Shown: positions 1 to 6,766 of the stretch, piece by piece
How positions within the stretch are numbered: position 1 is the first letter of the stretch
How the letters are laid out: each line of letters opens with the position of its first letter
From: Alcaligenaceae bacterium
GTDB taxonomy: Bacteria > Pseudomonadota > Gammaproteobacteria > Burkholderiales > Burkholderiaceae
NCBI GenBank assembly: GCA_947372575.1
Contig: CANBUF010000025.1
Coordinates: 1-11,591 of the forward strand
Direction: 5' to 3'
Length of the DNA stretch: 11,591 nt
Notes under the pieces: generated by a model
What the model was told of the DNA's origin: nothing
Seen by the model: only the letters and a program-made list of their open reading frames with translations
The model's database searches: none
Translations under genes and position numbers: made by a program

Positions 1-50
1 AAATGACACGTCTGGCAATGCGTGTAGCCGTCTCAACAGCCAAGCACTAA
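1..50 (+). CDS. C-terminal tail of an upstream gene, possibly holA (partial)
   Basis: A frame open from the left edge ends in TAA at 48-50; its last residues read MTRLAMRVAVSTAKH. The gene begins outside the window. I infer from remembered gene order in Bordetella-like genomes that the gene before proA is often holA (DNA polymerase III delta subunit), and a leucine/arginine-rich helical end would suit that. Fifteen residues are too few to identify a family, and a second frame also stays open until the TAG at 77-79, so the choice of frame is not certain. Confidence 0.35.
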   Translation, partial: MTRLAMRVAVSTAKH

Positions 51-100
51 AAGATTCGCACCAAGCGCTTTTGTTTTAGCCCGTTTTTATTGGTAACTCT

Positions 101-1360
101 ATGACATCACTCCAGGACTCCATGCTCGAGATCGGGCAACAAGCCAGACAAGCATCGCGCGCCATGCTGCGCGCAAGTGGCGCACAAAAAGCACAAGCAT
201 TGCTTGCCATGGCGCAATCACTGGCCCAAGAGCGTAATGCCCTGCAGATCGCAAATAAGATCGATCTGGACGCGGGACGCGCTCGCAATCTTGAGCCGGC
301 ATTGCTTGATCGTCTGACGCTCTCGGATCGCAGCATCGATCTGATGATTGAGGGATTACGCCAGATTGCTGCCATGCCTGATCCAATCGGCAGCCTGACG
401 GCCTCAACCGTACGTCCAAATGGCATGCAGGTCGCACAAATGCGTGTTCCACTTGGTGTCATTGGCATCATTTATGAGTCGCGCCCGAATGTCACGATTG
501 ACGCGGCTGCACTTTGCCTGAAATCTGGCAATGCTGCCATCCTGCGTGGTGGCAGTGAAGCCATCCATTCCAATCTCGCGCTTGGCAAAATCGTTCAGGA
601 TGGGCTTGCTGGCGCCGGACTGCCTGAACATGCGATCCAGGTCATTGACACCCCTGATCGCGCAGCGGTCGGGCACCTCATTACGATGACCGAGCATATC
701 GACGTCATCATCCCTCGTGGCGGTAAAGGCCTCATTAAACGTCTTGCCGCCGAAGCACGCGTTCCGATGATCAAGCATCTGGATGGCAATTGCCATGTCT
801 ATATCGATGATCACGCGGATCTCGATCAGGCAGCACGGATTGCTTTTAATGCAAAAACCTATCGCTACGGTGTCTGTGGCGCCATGGAGACCCTGCTTGT
901 CCATGCCGCAGTTGCTAAAGCGGTTCTACCTGAACTTGCAGCCTCCTTTATTGGCCATGGTGTCGAACTCAGAGGCTGTGAGCGCGTACAAAAAATTGTG
1001 CCCGCTGCCCTGGCTGCGACCGATGAGGACTGGGGAACTGAGTACCTGGGCCCTGTGCTCGCAATCAAAATCGTAGATTCAATTGATGCCGCGATCGCGC
1101 ATATTGGACGCTGGGGCTCAGGACATACTGATTCAATCGTGACGCAACACATTGCCAGCGCGCAACAGTTTCAGCGCGAGGTTGATTCAAGCTCCGTCTT
1201 TGTCAATCTGCCAACCTGTTTTGCAGATGGTTTTGAATACGGACTCGGCGCAGAAATCGGTATTTCGACCAACCGACTCCATGCCCGCGGTCCTGTCGGA
1301 CTCGAAGGTCTGACAACCCTCAAATGGGTGTTGCAGGGCAACGGTCAAACACGAGGCTAA
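101..1360 (+). CDS. proA: Gamma-glutamyl phosphate reductase
   Basis: This enzyme carries out the second step of proline synthesis: NADPH-dependent reduction of L-glutamyl 5-phosphate to glutamate 5-semialdehyde in the cytoplasm. The 419 residues match the usual family length of about 420. Recognisable blocks are [14 protein letters not shown] in the N-terminal nucleotide-binding region, the glycine-rich [10 protein letters not shown], and the active-site stretch [16 protein letters not shown], whose Cys259 is the expected catalytic thiol forming the thiohemiacetal. The C-terminal [21 protein letters not shown] block is present as [20 protein letters not shown]. The start at 101 gives the family-typical N-terminus ([18 protein letters not shown]); a second ATG lies seven codons in. 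Shine-Dalgarno complementarity upstream is weak. The next gene starts 5 bases after the stop, so the two are probably co-transcribed. Confidence 0.97.
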   Translation: MTSLQDSMLEIGQQARQASRAMLRASGAQKAQALLAMAQSLAQERNALQIANKIDLDAGRARNLEPALLDRLTLSDRSIDLMIEGLRQIAAMPDPIGSLTASTVRPNGMQVAQMRVPLGVIGIIYESRPNVTIDAAALCLKSGNAAILRGGSEAIHSNLALGKIVQDGLAGAGLPEHAIQVIDTPDRAAVGHLITMTEHIDVIIPRGGKGLIKRLAAEARVPMIKHLDGNCHVYIDDHADLDQAARIAFNAKTYRYGVCGAMETLLVHAAVAKAVLPELAASFIGHGVELRGCERVQKIVPAALAATDEDWGTEYLGPVLAIKIVDSIDAAIAHIGRWGSGHTDSIVTQHIASAQQFQREVDSSSVFVNLPTCFADGFEYGLGAEIGISTNRLHARGPVGLEGLTTLKWVLQGNGQTRG

Positions 1361-1365
1361 TACAC

Positions 1366-1788
1366 ATGCTCTGGATTAAGACCTTTCATATTGTGTTTAT
1401 CGCTTCGTGGTTTGCGGGTCTGTTCTACCTGCCCAGAATTTTTGTCAATCTGGCCCAGGAACCTGATCCAGCGGTGCAAAAAGTCCTGCTCGGAATGGCC
1501 CGTCGCCTCTATCGTTTTATGACGATCCTGGCCGTGCCGGCTGTGGCGCTCGGCTTATGGTTATTTGTTGTCTATGGCATTGGCAAAGGCCCGGGTAATG
1601 GATGGATGCACGCCAAACTGGGGCTCGTCGTCCTGATCGCAGGCTACCACCATGGCTGTGGCAGATTGATAAAAAAATTCGAGCGCGGTGCCAATACACG
1701 CTCACATATTTTCTACCGCTGGTTCAACGAAATCCCCGTGTTGATGCTGGTTGCTGTGACGGCGCTTGTTGTCGTCAAGCCTTTTTAA
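1366..1788 (+). CDS. hemJ: HemJ/CopD-family membrane protein, probable protoporphyrinogen IX oxidase
   Basis: The 140-residue protein has the HemJ (UPF0093) pattern: MLWIKTFHIVFIASWFAGLF at the start, HAKLGLVVL in the middle and RSHIFYRWFNEIPVL near the end. Established knowledge is that HemJ oxidises protoporphyrinogen IX to protoporphyrin IX in the inner membrane, the penultimate step of haem synthesis in many proteobacteria. Four hydrophobic segments are visible, at about 5-27, 53-71, 82-98 and 121-138. His8 in the first segment and Lys84 in the third correspond to conserved family positions, the histidine being a proposed haem ligand. The frame can be read upstream from a GTG/ATG inside proA (1324), but the ATG at 1366 gives the family-typical start and lies 5 bases after proA. 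Databases may call it simply CopD family protein. Confidence 0.9.
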   Translation: MLWIKTFHIVFIASWFAGLFYLPRIFVNLAQEPDPAVQKVLLGMARRLYRFMTILAVPAVALGLWLFVVYGIGKGPGNGWMHAKLGLVVLIAGYHHGCGRLIKKFERGANTRSHIFYRWFNEIPVLMLVAVTALVVVKPF

Positions 1789-1797
1789 TGGATTCAC

Positions 1798-3534
1798 ATG
1801 TCTGAGCAGGATTCAGGTCGCAAGACCTTGACGATTAAAAAACGCACTCAACCGACCGAGCGCTCTTCCACTGAAGAAAAACCCCGCACGCGTATCGGGG
1901 CGCGTGCGCGTCAGGTCGCACAACTCAAGAGAACCAAAGATCAGGTTGCCCGCAAGGCCGAAAGTGCGAATCCGGCAGCCCCGCGTTCACAGGAATCTTC
2001 TTTTGCAGACCGCCCCCGGCGCAATGCAGCAGAGGGTCCACGTACACCGCGAACAGGGAGCAGTGACCCCCGACGCACAACACGCCAACCCACGGCACGT
2101 CCGCCCTCCTCCAAGGGTGTGCAATCCAAAAACGCCAGACCTCCTGCCCGCAGCCATGAGGATCAGCATCCGCGTCCTGTGCAGCCAAGACAAACTGAGC
2201 ACATGGATATTACAAGCTGGGACGATCTGCTCGAGGCTGAGGAGCACGGACAAACTGCAGAGCCACTAGAACAGGCCACCGCTCCGACGCATGAACGAGA
2301 TGATCGTCCTGCCAGGGCCGCTTCTGCCCATGATACGCACGCGCACAGGCAGCCCCGTGAGCGCAACCCTGCACCACGCATCATTCACGATGCCGAGATC
2401 TTTGCTGCGTTTGCCCCCTGTCCGATGGGGCTTGAAGAAGCCCTGGCAGCAGAGCTTGCCGCACTCGGCTTTGAACAGGTCCAGCCCACGCGTGCAGGAT
2501 GTCACTTTGAAGCGGACTGGTGGGGGGTGCAGCGCGCCAATCTCTATTCGCGCATAGCAACCAGGATACTGGTCAGACTGGGTCAGGCACCGGTACAGCG
2601 TGAAGACGACATTCTCGAATTAGCCCAGTCCATTGAATGGGAACGCTGGTTTGGTCCGGAACATACCCTACGGGTCGACACCTCGGCGGTCAGAAGTCCG
2701 ATGCAAAGTTTGCAATATTGCAACCTGCGTGCCAAGGATGGAATTTGTGACCGTTTGCGGGACCGTGAAGGAGCCAGACCTTCTATTGACACCGTTCGCC
2801 CGGATGCCCGCGTCCACCTGTTTTTGTCCGAAGACACCGCAACGCTCTATCTCGACACCTCAGGTGAATCGCTTTTCAAGCGCGGCTGGCGCCTGGACAA
2901 AGGCGATGCGCCCTTGCGTGAAAACCTCGCTGCGGGCTTGCTGGCCTTATCTGGCTGGGACCCTGCGGGTGCATTGCTAGACCCTTTTTGTGGCAGTGGC
3001 ACGATCTTGATCGAGGCGGCCTGGATCGCGCTCGGCGTGCCACCCGGCATCACCCGCCCCTTTGGCTTTGAACGCCTGCGCGATCACCAGCCTCGTCGCT
3101 GGGAAGACCTCAAGGAAGAGGCGCGAGCGAACATCTTGCCGGAGCTCGAAGCACCGCTGGTTGGAATCGACGCGGATCCTGAGGCAATCGAGGCCGCCCG
3201 TCGCAATGCTGAACGGGCATTCCTGACTGAAGACACGATTCATTTTGAACTGGGTGATGCACGCGATGCTGTGGCACCTGCTGCGAGCGGCTGGATTCTG
3301 ACAAACCCACCTTATGGGGAACGACTGGACGAAGAAGATCTGGAATTCTGGCGCGAATGGTCCTCGAACCTGAAGAAAGAGTTTGCGGGCTGGCAAGTCA
3401 ATGTCATTACGTCTGATCTGGATTTACCCAAGCACTTGCGACTAAAAGCCAATCGCCGCACCCCAATATTCAATGGTGCGCTTGATTGTCGACTGTTTAA
3501 TTTTGAGTTGGTGGCAGATAGTTATCGTTCTTAA
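1798..3534 (+). CDS. THUMP-domain class I SAM-dependent RNA methyltransferase (RlmL N-terminal-half/UPF0020 type)
   Basis: It is a predicted rRNA guanine-N2 methyltransferase related to the m2G2445 domain of E. coli RlmKL, without the second methyltransferase domain. Residues 1 to about 193 are a basic, Arg/Pro/Ser/Gln-rich low-complexity stretch, probably disordered and RNA-binding. The folded part starts near 198 (AEIFAAFAPCPMGLEEALA) with a ferredoxin-like/THUMP region to about 350. The methyltransferase core follows, with SAM motif I DPFCGSGTILIEA at 395-407, the acidic motif GIDADPEAIEAARRNAERA, and the catalytic NPPYGERL at 503-510, typical of N2-guanine enzymes. The start lies 9 bases after the hemJ-like stop. 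The beginning, RKTLTIKKR, resembles the KTLTLKK-type basic tags seen on some bacterial RNA-modifying proteins. Family confidence is high; the exact target nucleotide is inferred. Confidence 0.9.
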   Translation: MSEQDSGRKTLTIKKRTQPTERSSTEEKPRTRIGARARQVAQLKRTKDQVARKAESANPAAPRSQESSFADRPRRNAAEGPRTPRTGSSDPRRTTRQPTARPPSSKGVQSKNARPPARSHEDQHPRPVQPRQTEHMDITSWDDLLEAEEHGQTAEPLEQATAPTHERDDRPARAASAHDTHAHRQPRERNPAPRIIHDAEIFAAFAPCPMGLEEALAAELAALGFEQVQPTRAGCHFEADWWGVQRANLYSRIATRILVRLGQAPVQREDDILELAQSIEWERWFGPEHTLRVDTSAVRSPMQSLQYCNLRAKDGICDRLRDREGARPSIDTVRPDARVHLFLSEDTATLYLDTSGESLFKRGWRLDKGDAPLRENLAAGLLALSGWDPAGALLDPFCGSGTILIEAAWIALGVPPGITRPFGFERLRDHQPRRWEDLKEEARANILPELEAPLVGIDADPEAIEAARRNAERAFLTEDTIHFELGDARDAVAPAASGWILTNPPYGERLDEEDLEFWREWSSNLKKEFAGWQVNVITSDLDLPKHLRLKANRRTPIFNGALDCRLFNFELVADSYRS

Positions 3535-3535
3535 A

Positions 3536-3550
3536 GCGTTGCCGCAACGC
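3536..3550 (+). other. Short hairpin after the methyltransferase gene
   Basis: GCGTTG (3536-3541) and CAACGC (3545-3550) form a 6-bp stem with a CCG loop, one base after the methyltransferase stop. No T-run follows, so it is not a canonical intrinsic terminator. It could protect the 3' end or be chance. Confidence 0.3.
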
Positions 3551-3588
3551 AACAACTACTGCGATTCAAGGTGACTTTGTGTGAATTA

Positions 3589-3651
3589 AGGGTATTCCCT
3601 AATGCTTGACTTGCATTGCCAAGGGTTTTCCCTAATAATAGGGTTATCCCT
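3589..3651. repeat. Three AGGG-N4-CCCT palindromic elements, operator-like
   Basis: Three near-identical palindromes lie at 3589-3600 (AGGGTATTCCCT), 3622-3633 (AGGGTTTTCCCT) and 3640-3651 (AGGGTTATCCCT). Each is followed by AA and preceded by A or T, giving a consensus of about (A/T)AGGGTWWTCCCTAA. Start-to-start spacings are 33 and 18 bases. The second copy lies between the likely -35 and -10 hexamers and the third covers the expected transcription start, while the first lies upstream. This is the layout of binding sites for a dimeric regulator, probably a repressor of the small gene at 3671. I do not recognise the cognate factor. Confidence 0.75.
3611..3638 (+). promoter_or_regulatory. Probable sigma-70 promoter for the 58-residue gene
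   Basis: TTGCAT (3611-3616) and TAATAA (3633-3638) are separated by 16 bases. An overlapping TTGACT (3606-3611) is a better -35 hexamer but would need a 21-base spacer. A start near 3645 would leave a leader of about 25 bases carrying AGGAAA at 3661-3666. The palindromes interleave with the promoter. It is predicted from sequence only. Confidence 0.5.
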
Positions 3652-3670
3652 AACAAGCACAGGAAATACC

Positions 3671-3847
3671 ATGAAAATCACGAACACCACACGCATGACC
3701 GATACTCTTGAGCGCGAGCTCCTCGCCCACGCGATGGAAGAACAGTTCCGTCCTCACCCACTGCGCGCAGTTGGCAAGCTGTTCAACGGCCTGGTTTCAT
3801 TCCGCGCTGTGGCACGTGCCAAGACTTCAATGGGTCAAATGATCTAA
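3671..3847 (+). CDS. Small basic protein of unknown function, 58 residues
   Basis: I do not recognise a family. The start at 3671 is chosen because AGGAAA at 3661-3666 is a good ribosome binding site with about six bases between AGGA and the ATG. An in-frame upstream ATG at 3602 would run through the promoter and the palindromes and is unlikely. The protein begins MKITNTTRMTDTLERELLAH, continues with a short acidic patch (MEEQ), and ends in an Arg/Lys-rich helical segment (LFNGLVSFRAVARAKTSMGQ). There is no signal peptide, no clear membrane segment and no cysteine. It stands alone, with its own promoter and three putative operator sites, which suggests a tightly controlled or highly induced small protein. 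The size and helical basic C-terminus loosely recall DUF1127-type proteins, but the diagnostic tail is absent. Confidence 0.75.
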   Translation: MKITNTTRMTDTLERELLAHAMEEQFRPHPLRAVGKLFNGLVSFRAVARAKTSMGQMI

Positions 3848-3879
3848 AGCTCAGGGACGGGCGAGTGGTGGATAAAAAT

Positions 3880-3895
3880 GCGGGATAATACCCGC
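3880..3895. promoter_or_regulatory. Inverted repeat with embedded GATAAT just before the RDD gene
   Basis: GCGGG (3880-3884) and CCCGC (3891-3895) flank ATAATA, and the RDD-gene ATG follows one base later. GATAAT at 3884-3889 resembles a -10 box. If used, transcription would start almost at the ATG, giving a leaderless message. No convincing -35 hexamer is found at 16-19 bases upstream. The element could alternatively be an operator or a start-site hairpin. Confidence 0.35.
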
Positions 3896-3896
3896 C

Positions 3897-4427
3897 ATGA
3901 AGACATCCTCTGTGCCCATGAGCCTTTCCCCCACCGACGCGCCCGCAGCACCGCGGGCGCGTCGTTTTGCTTCAATGATGTACGAGGGCGTGCTGCTCTT
4001 TGCTGTAGTTTTTATAGCCGACTACCTGTTTGACACGCTCACACAGAGCAGACATGCACTGATGTGGCGCCACACCAGACAAGTCTGGTTATTTATCGCG
4101 ATTGGTCTTTACTTTATCTCTTGCTGGATACGCAGCGGCCAGACCTTACCTATGAAAGCCTGGAATATCCGTTTGCAAAGTCTGGCGGGTATGCGTCCAC
4201 GGCTGAGTCAGCTATTGCTTCGCTATGCTCTGATGTGGGTCTTACCGGCCATCGGCGCGTTGATCGTCTGGGGGTTGGCGACAGTCACCCAGTGGCCCTC
4301 TATGCTCATGTTTATCGTTGGGGCGCCTTTTCTCGTGTTTATTCCTACCTGGTTGACGCCAGATCAACAGTTTTTACACGACTGGATCGCCGGGACTCGC
4401 CTGGTGACGACCCGTAAAAACCCTTAA
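3897..4427 (+). CDS. RDD-family integral membrane protein
   Basis: The 176-residue protein has the RDD-domain layout. A short Pro/Ala-rich N-terminus precedes RRFASMMYEGVLLFAVVFIA, which carries the conserved Arg just before the first membrane helix; Asp42 and Asp45 follow in ADYLFD. Helices are predicted at about 28-48, 62-80, 108-130 and 135-152. The family-typical GQTLPMKAWNIRL loop and the C-terminal HDWIAGTRLV are both present. RDD proteins are inner-membrane proteins of mostly unknown role; some have been linked to ion transport, but nothing here specifies a substrate. ATG 3897 is the longest start and has no Shine-Dalgarno sequence; ATG 3918 is an alternative that keeps the whole domain. 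The gene is separated from the 58-residue gene by 49 bases and is probably a separate transcription unit. Confidence 0.88.
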   Translation: MKTSSVPMSLSPTDAPAAPRARRFASMMYEGVLLFAVVFIADYLFDTLTQSRHALMWRHTRQVWLFIAIGLYFISCWIRSGQTLPMKAWNIRLQSLAGMRPRLSQLLLRYALMWVLPAIGALIVWGLATVTQWPSMLMFIVGAPFLVFIPTWLTPDQQFLHDWIAGTRLVTTRKNP

Positions 4428-4515
4428 ATGTTGTTTTCTGACACAGTTGCTTGTTGCGCTGGAGGCATTCGTGAGCGATGCTAGAGCTATCCAAAGCTAA
4501 AACAATCCTCAGGGC

Positions 4516-6201
4516 ATGATTGACCAATATCAGTCGTTGTATGAATCCTTTCGCTGGCAAGTACCCGCCCACTTTAATATCGGGCAGGAGTGCTGTCACC
4601 GCTGGGCCAACAGCTCGGCAGATGCCAGGCGTATCGCTCTGTTTTTTGAGAATGAGCAGGGCCAAAGAGAAGTCTGGACCTACGAACGCCTTGCGTCTAC
4701 AGCCAACCAACTGGCAAACGGCTTTATTCGCATGGGCGTCAAGCCCGGCGACCGTATTGCACTGATTCTGGGTCAGCGACCCGAAACCGTCGTGGCACAC
4801 ATTGCCATCTAGAGCGTGGGAGCGGTTGCACTCCCTTTATCAAACCTGTTTGGTCCCGAGGCGCTTGAGCAGCGCTTACGTGATGCGCAAGCGCGTGTTG
4901 CTATTTTTGACAATATTTCTTCAAAAAGCGTCCTAAGTACGGTTAACCGCTGCCAACATCTGAAGCAACTGATTGGCATCGAAGTTGAAGATCACCGCGT
5001 CATGCACTGGCGCACCCTGCTCATGCGCCAGCCGATTACGTTCAAGGCAGTCACAACAAAAGCCTCAGACCCGGCAATATTGCTCTATACCTCTGGTACC
5101 ACCGGTGCGCCAAAAGGCGCGCTATTGCCACACTCTGTATTACTCGGTAATTTGCCAGGCTTTGTCGCCTCGCAAAACTGGTTCCCTCAGCCAGGGGATG
5201 TGTTCTGGTCACCTGCGGACTGGTCATGGACCGGAGGGCTGATGGATGCCTTGCTACCCACACTCTATTTTGGTCAGTCAATCGTGGGGACGCAGGGACG
5301 CTTCAAGCCCGAACGGGCTTTTGAAATCCTGGAGCGCTACCGGGTGACCAACACCTTCTTGTTCCCAACGGCTCTCAAGCTAATGATGAAAGAGGTCCCT
5401 GAGCCTGCGGCACGCTACAAACTCGCTTTACGCTGCATCATGAGTGCAGGAGAAAACGTCGGTGAAACAGTATTTGACTGGTGCCAGAAAGCACTGGGGA
5501 TTACGCCGAACGAGATGTTTGGCCAGACAGAAATGAACTACCTGGTGGGGAACAGCCACCTCAAATGGCCTGCACGCGCAGGCAGCATGGGCAAGCCCTA
5601 CCCTGGTCACCGGGTTGCCATCATCGACGAAGCGGGTCTACCTGTCAAAACAGGTGAAATTGGCGAAATCGCATTGAATCGCCATGATATCCATGAGCAT
5701 CCAGACCCGATTCTATTCCTGGGGTACTGGAATCAACCCGAAGCGACCGCTGCGAAATTCACTGAAAACTGGTGTCGCACAGGTGATTTGGCGCATGCAG
5801 ATCAAGATGGTTACTACTGGTATGCCGGACGAGCTGACGATGTATTCAAATCCTCTGGTTATCGGATCGGTCCGGGCGAAATCGAAAATTGCCTGCTCGA
5901 TCACCCTGCTGTGGCCAATGTAGCTGTTGTGCCCAAGCCTGATCGCGAACGTGGAGCAGTCGTCAAGGCCTTTGTGGTCCTGACACCAGCCTATAGCAAG
6001 CTTGACACGGCCCTCACCACTGAAGCGCTGCAGGAGCACGTCAAAATGCGTCTCGCCTCTTACGAATATCCAAAAGAAATCGAATACATCGAGGCATTAC
6101 CCATGACCACGACGGGCAAGATCCAGCGTCGGGTCTTGCGTCAGCTTGAGCTGGGCCGAGCCAGCGGCTCGGTCGAGCACACCCCATTGAAGACCAAGTA
6201 A
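4516..6201 (+). pseudogene. AMP-forming acyl-CoA synthetase interrupted by an in-frame amber codon
   Basis: Read through the TAG at 4810-4812, this is a complete 561-codon member of the ANL superfamily, which activates a carboxylic acid to acyl-AMP and then acyl-CoA. The N-terminus (YESFRWQVPAHFNI) is typical of short/medium-chain acyl-CoA synthetases. Further motifs are the phosphate loop TSGTTGAPKG (192-201), FGQTEMNYLVGN, the hinge region GRADDVFKSSGYRIGPGEIE and the A10 motif TTTGKIQRR with the catalytic lysine at 535. Codon 99 is TAG, where relatives as I recall them have tyrosine (HIAxY then a few residues then GAxAxPLS); TAC or TAT to TAG is a single change. The frame is the same on both sides and no other lesion is seen. 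As written it yields a 98-residue piece (4516-4812) and a 461-codon piece that could start at GTG 4816 but has no properly spaced ribosome binding site. A TAA at 4498-4500 rules out an upstream extension. Confidence 0.8.
4810..4812 (+). other. In-frame TAG within the acyl-CoA synthetase gene
   Basis: The local reading is HIAI-stop-SVGAVALPLS, with the frame unchanged across it. The next codon is AGC, so the base after the stop is a purine. The codon may be a recent nonsense mutation, a suppressed or read-through stop, or a base-calling error. Confidence 0.85.
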
Positions 6202-6204
6202 ACT

Positions 6205-6223
6205 GTCTGTTCTTTCAACAGAC
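6205..6223 (+). other. Intergenic hairpin between the synthetase and the carbonic anhydrase gene
   Basis: GTCTGTT (6205-6211) and AACAGAC (6217-6223) form a perfect 7-bp stem with loop CTTTC, beginning three bases after the synthetase stop. It is followed by TCTAAG rather than a T-run, so it is a weak terminator candidate at most. It may be an RNA-processing or attenuating structure within the synthetase-carbonic anhydrase-hslO transcript. Confidence 0.4.
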
Positions 6224-6240
6224 TCTAAGTGCAGCGCACC

Positions 6241-6765
6241 ATGGCGATTTATCAACTAGGCGATCTGGTTCCACAGATTGATCCAGACGCGTTTATTTTT
6301 GATTCAGCAGACATTATCGGCGACGTGCTCATTGAGGCGTATGCGAGTATCTGGGCCAATGTCAGCATCCGGGGTGACAACACCCGCATCCATATCGGAC
6401 ACCACTCGAATGTACAGGAAGGCAGCGTCCTGCACTCTGATGCCGGCGGTTCACTCGTGATCGAAGACCATGTGACGATCGGCCATCAGGCCATGCTGCA
6501 TGGTTGCACCATCGGCACAGGCTCTCTGGTCGGGATGCAGGCGATCGTATTGAATAACGCGAAAATTGGACGCAATTGTCTGATCGGTGCGGGCGCGATT
6601 GTGCCTGAGGGTCGTGAAATTCCGGATGGCAGCCTTGTCATCGGTGTCGGCAAAGTCGTGCGCACACTGTCCGAAGAAGAAATCCTGAACATTCGTAGCA
6701 ATATCGAAAACTACGCGAGCCGTGGGCAAATGTACCGCAAACAACTCAAGCGTATCACCGTCTGA
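6241..6765 (+). CDS. Gamma-class carbonic anhydrase family protein (YrdA-like)
   Basis: The 174 residues form a left-handed beta-helix protein built from hexapeptide repeats (IRGDNTRIHIG, VIEDHVTIG, IGTGSLVG, IGRNCLIGAGAIV), ending in a C-terminal alpha helix (SEEEILNIRSNIENYASRG). The three metal-binding histidines expected of gamma carbonic anhydrases are seen as His65 (NVQEGSVLH), His82 and His87 (IGHQAMLHG), with the correct five-residue spacing between the last two. The family forms trimers with metal at subunit interfaces; many YrdA-type members have weak or undetected CO2 hydratase activity, so the physiological role is uncertain. The start MAIYQLGDLVP is preferred over GTG 6229 because it fits the family N-terminus; ribosome binding site support is weak. 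One base separates its stop from hslO. Confidence 0.93.
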   Translation: MAIYQLGDLVPQIDPDAFIFDSADIIGDVLIEAYASIWANVSIRGDNTRIHIGHHSNVQEGSVLHSDAGGSLVIEDHVTIGHQAMLHGCTIGTGSLVGMQAIVLNNAKIGRNCLIGAGAIVPEGREIPDGSLVIGVGKVVRTLSEEEILNIRSNIENYASRGQMYRKQLKRITV

Positions 6766-6766
6766 C

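Noticed and set aside
404..904. A 166-residue open frame on the minus strand inside proA
   Set aside because: It is fully antisense to a clear proA and has no recognisable motif or start signals; it is a shadow of the coding strand.
2977..3396. A 139-residue minus-strand frame inside the methyltransferase gene
   Set aside because: It lies opposite the motif I-to-NPPY core of a clearly real gene, with no domain of its own.
3589..3651. A CRISPR-like reading of the AGGG-N4-CCCT repeats
   Set aside because: Units are only 12-15 bases, spacings are irregular (21 and 6 bases between copies) and no cas gene is present; operator sites fit better.
3602..3670. N-terminal extension of the 58-residue protein to ATG 3602
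   Set aside because: It would place the promoter and two palindromes within coding sequence, while ATG 3671 has a good ribosome binding site.
4064..4417. A 117-residue plus-strand frame inside the RDD gene
   Set aside because: The RDD frame has membrane helices and family motifs; the alternative frame has neither.
4345..4800. A 151-residue minus-strand frame over the RDD end and the synthetase start
   Set aside because: It crosses two recognised plus-strand genes and shows no family signature; considered as an explanation for the interrupted synthetase and dropped.
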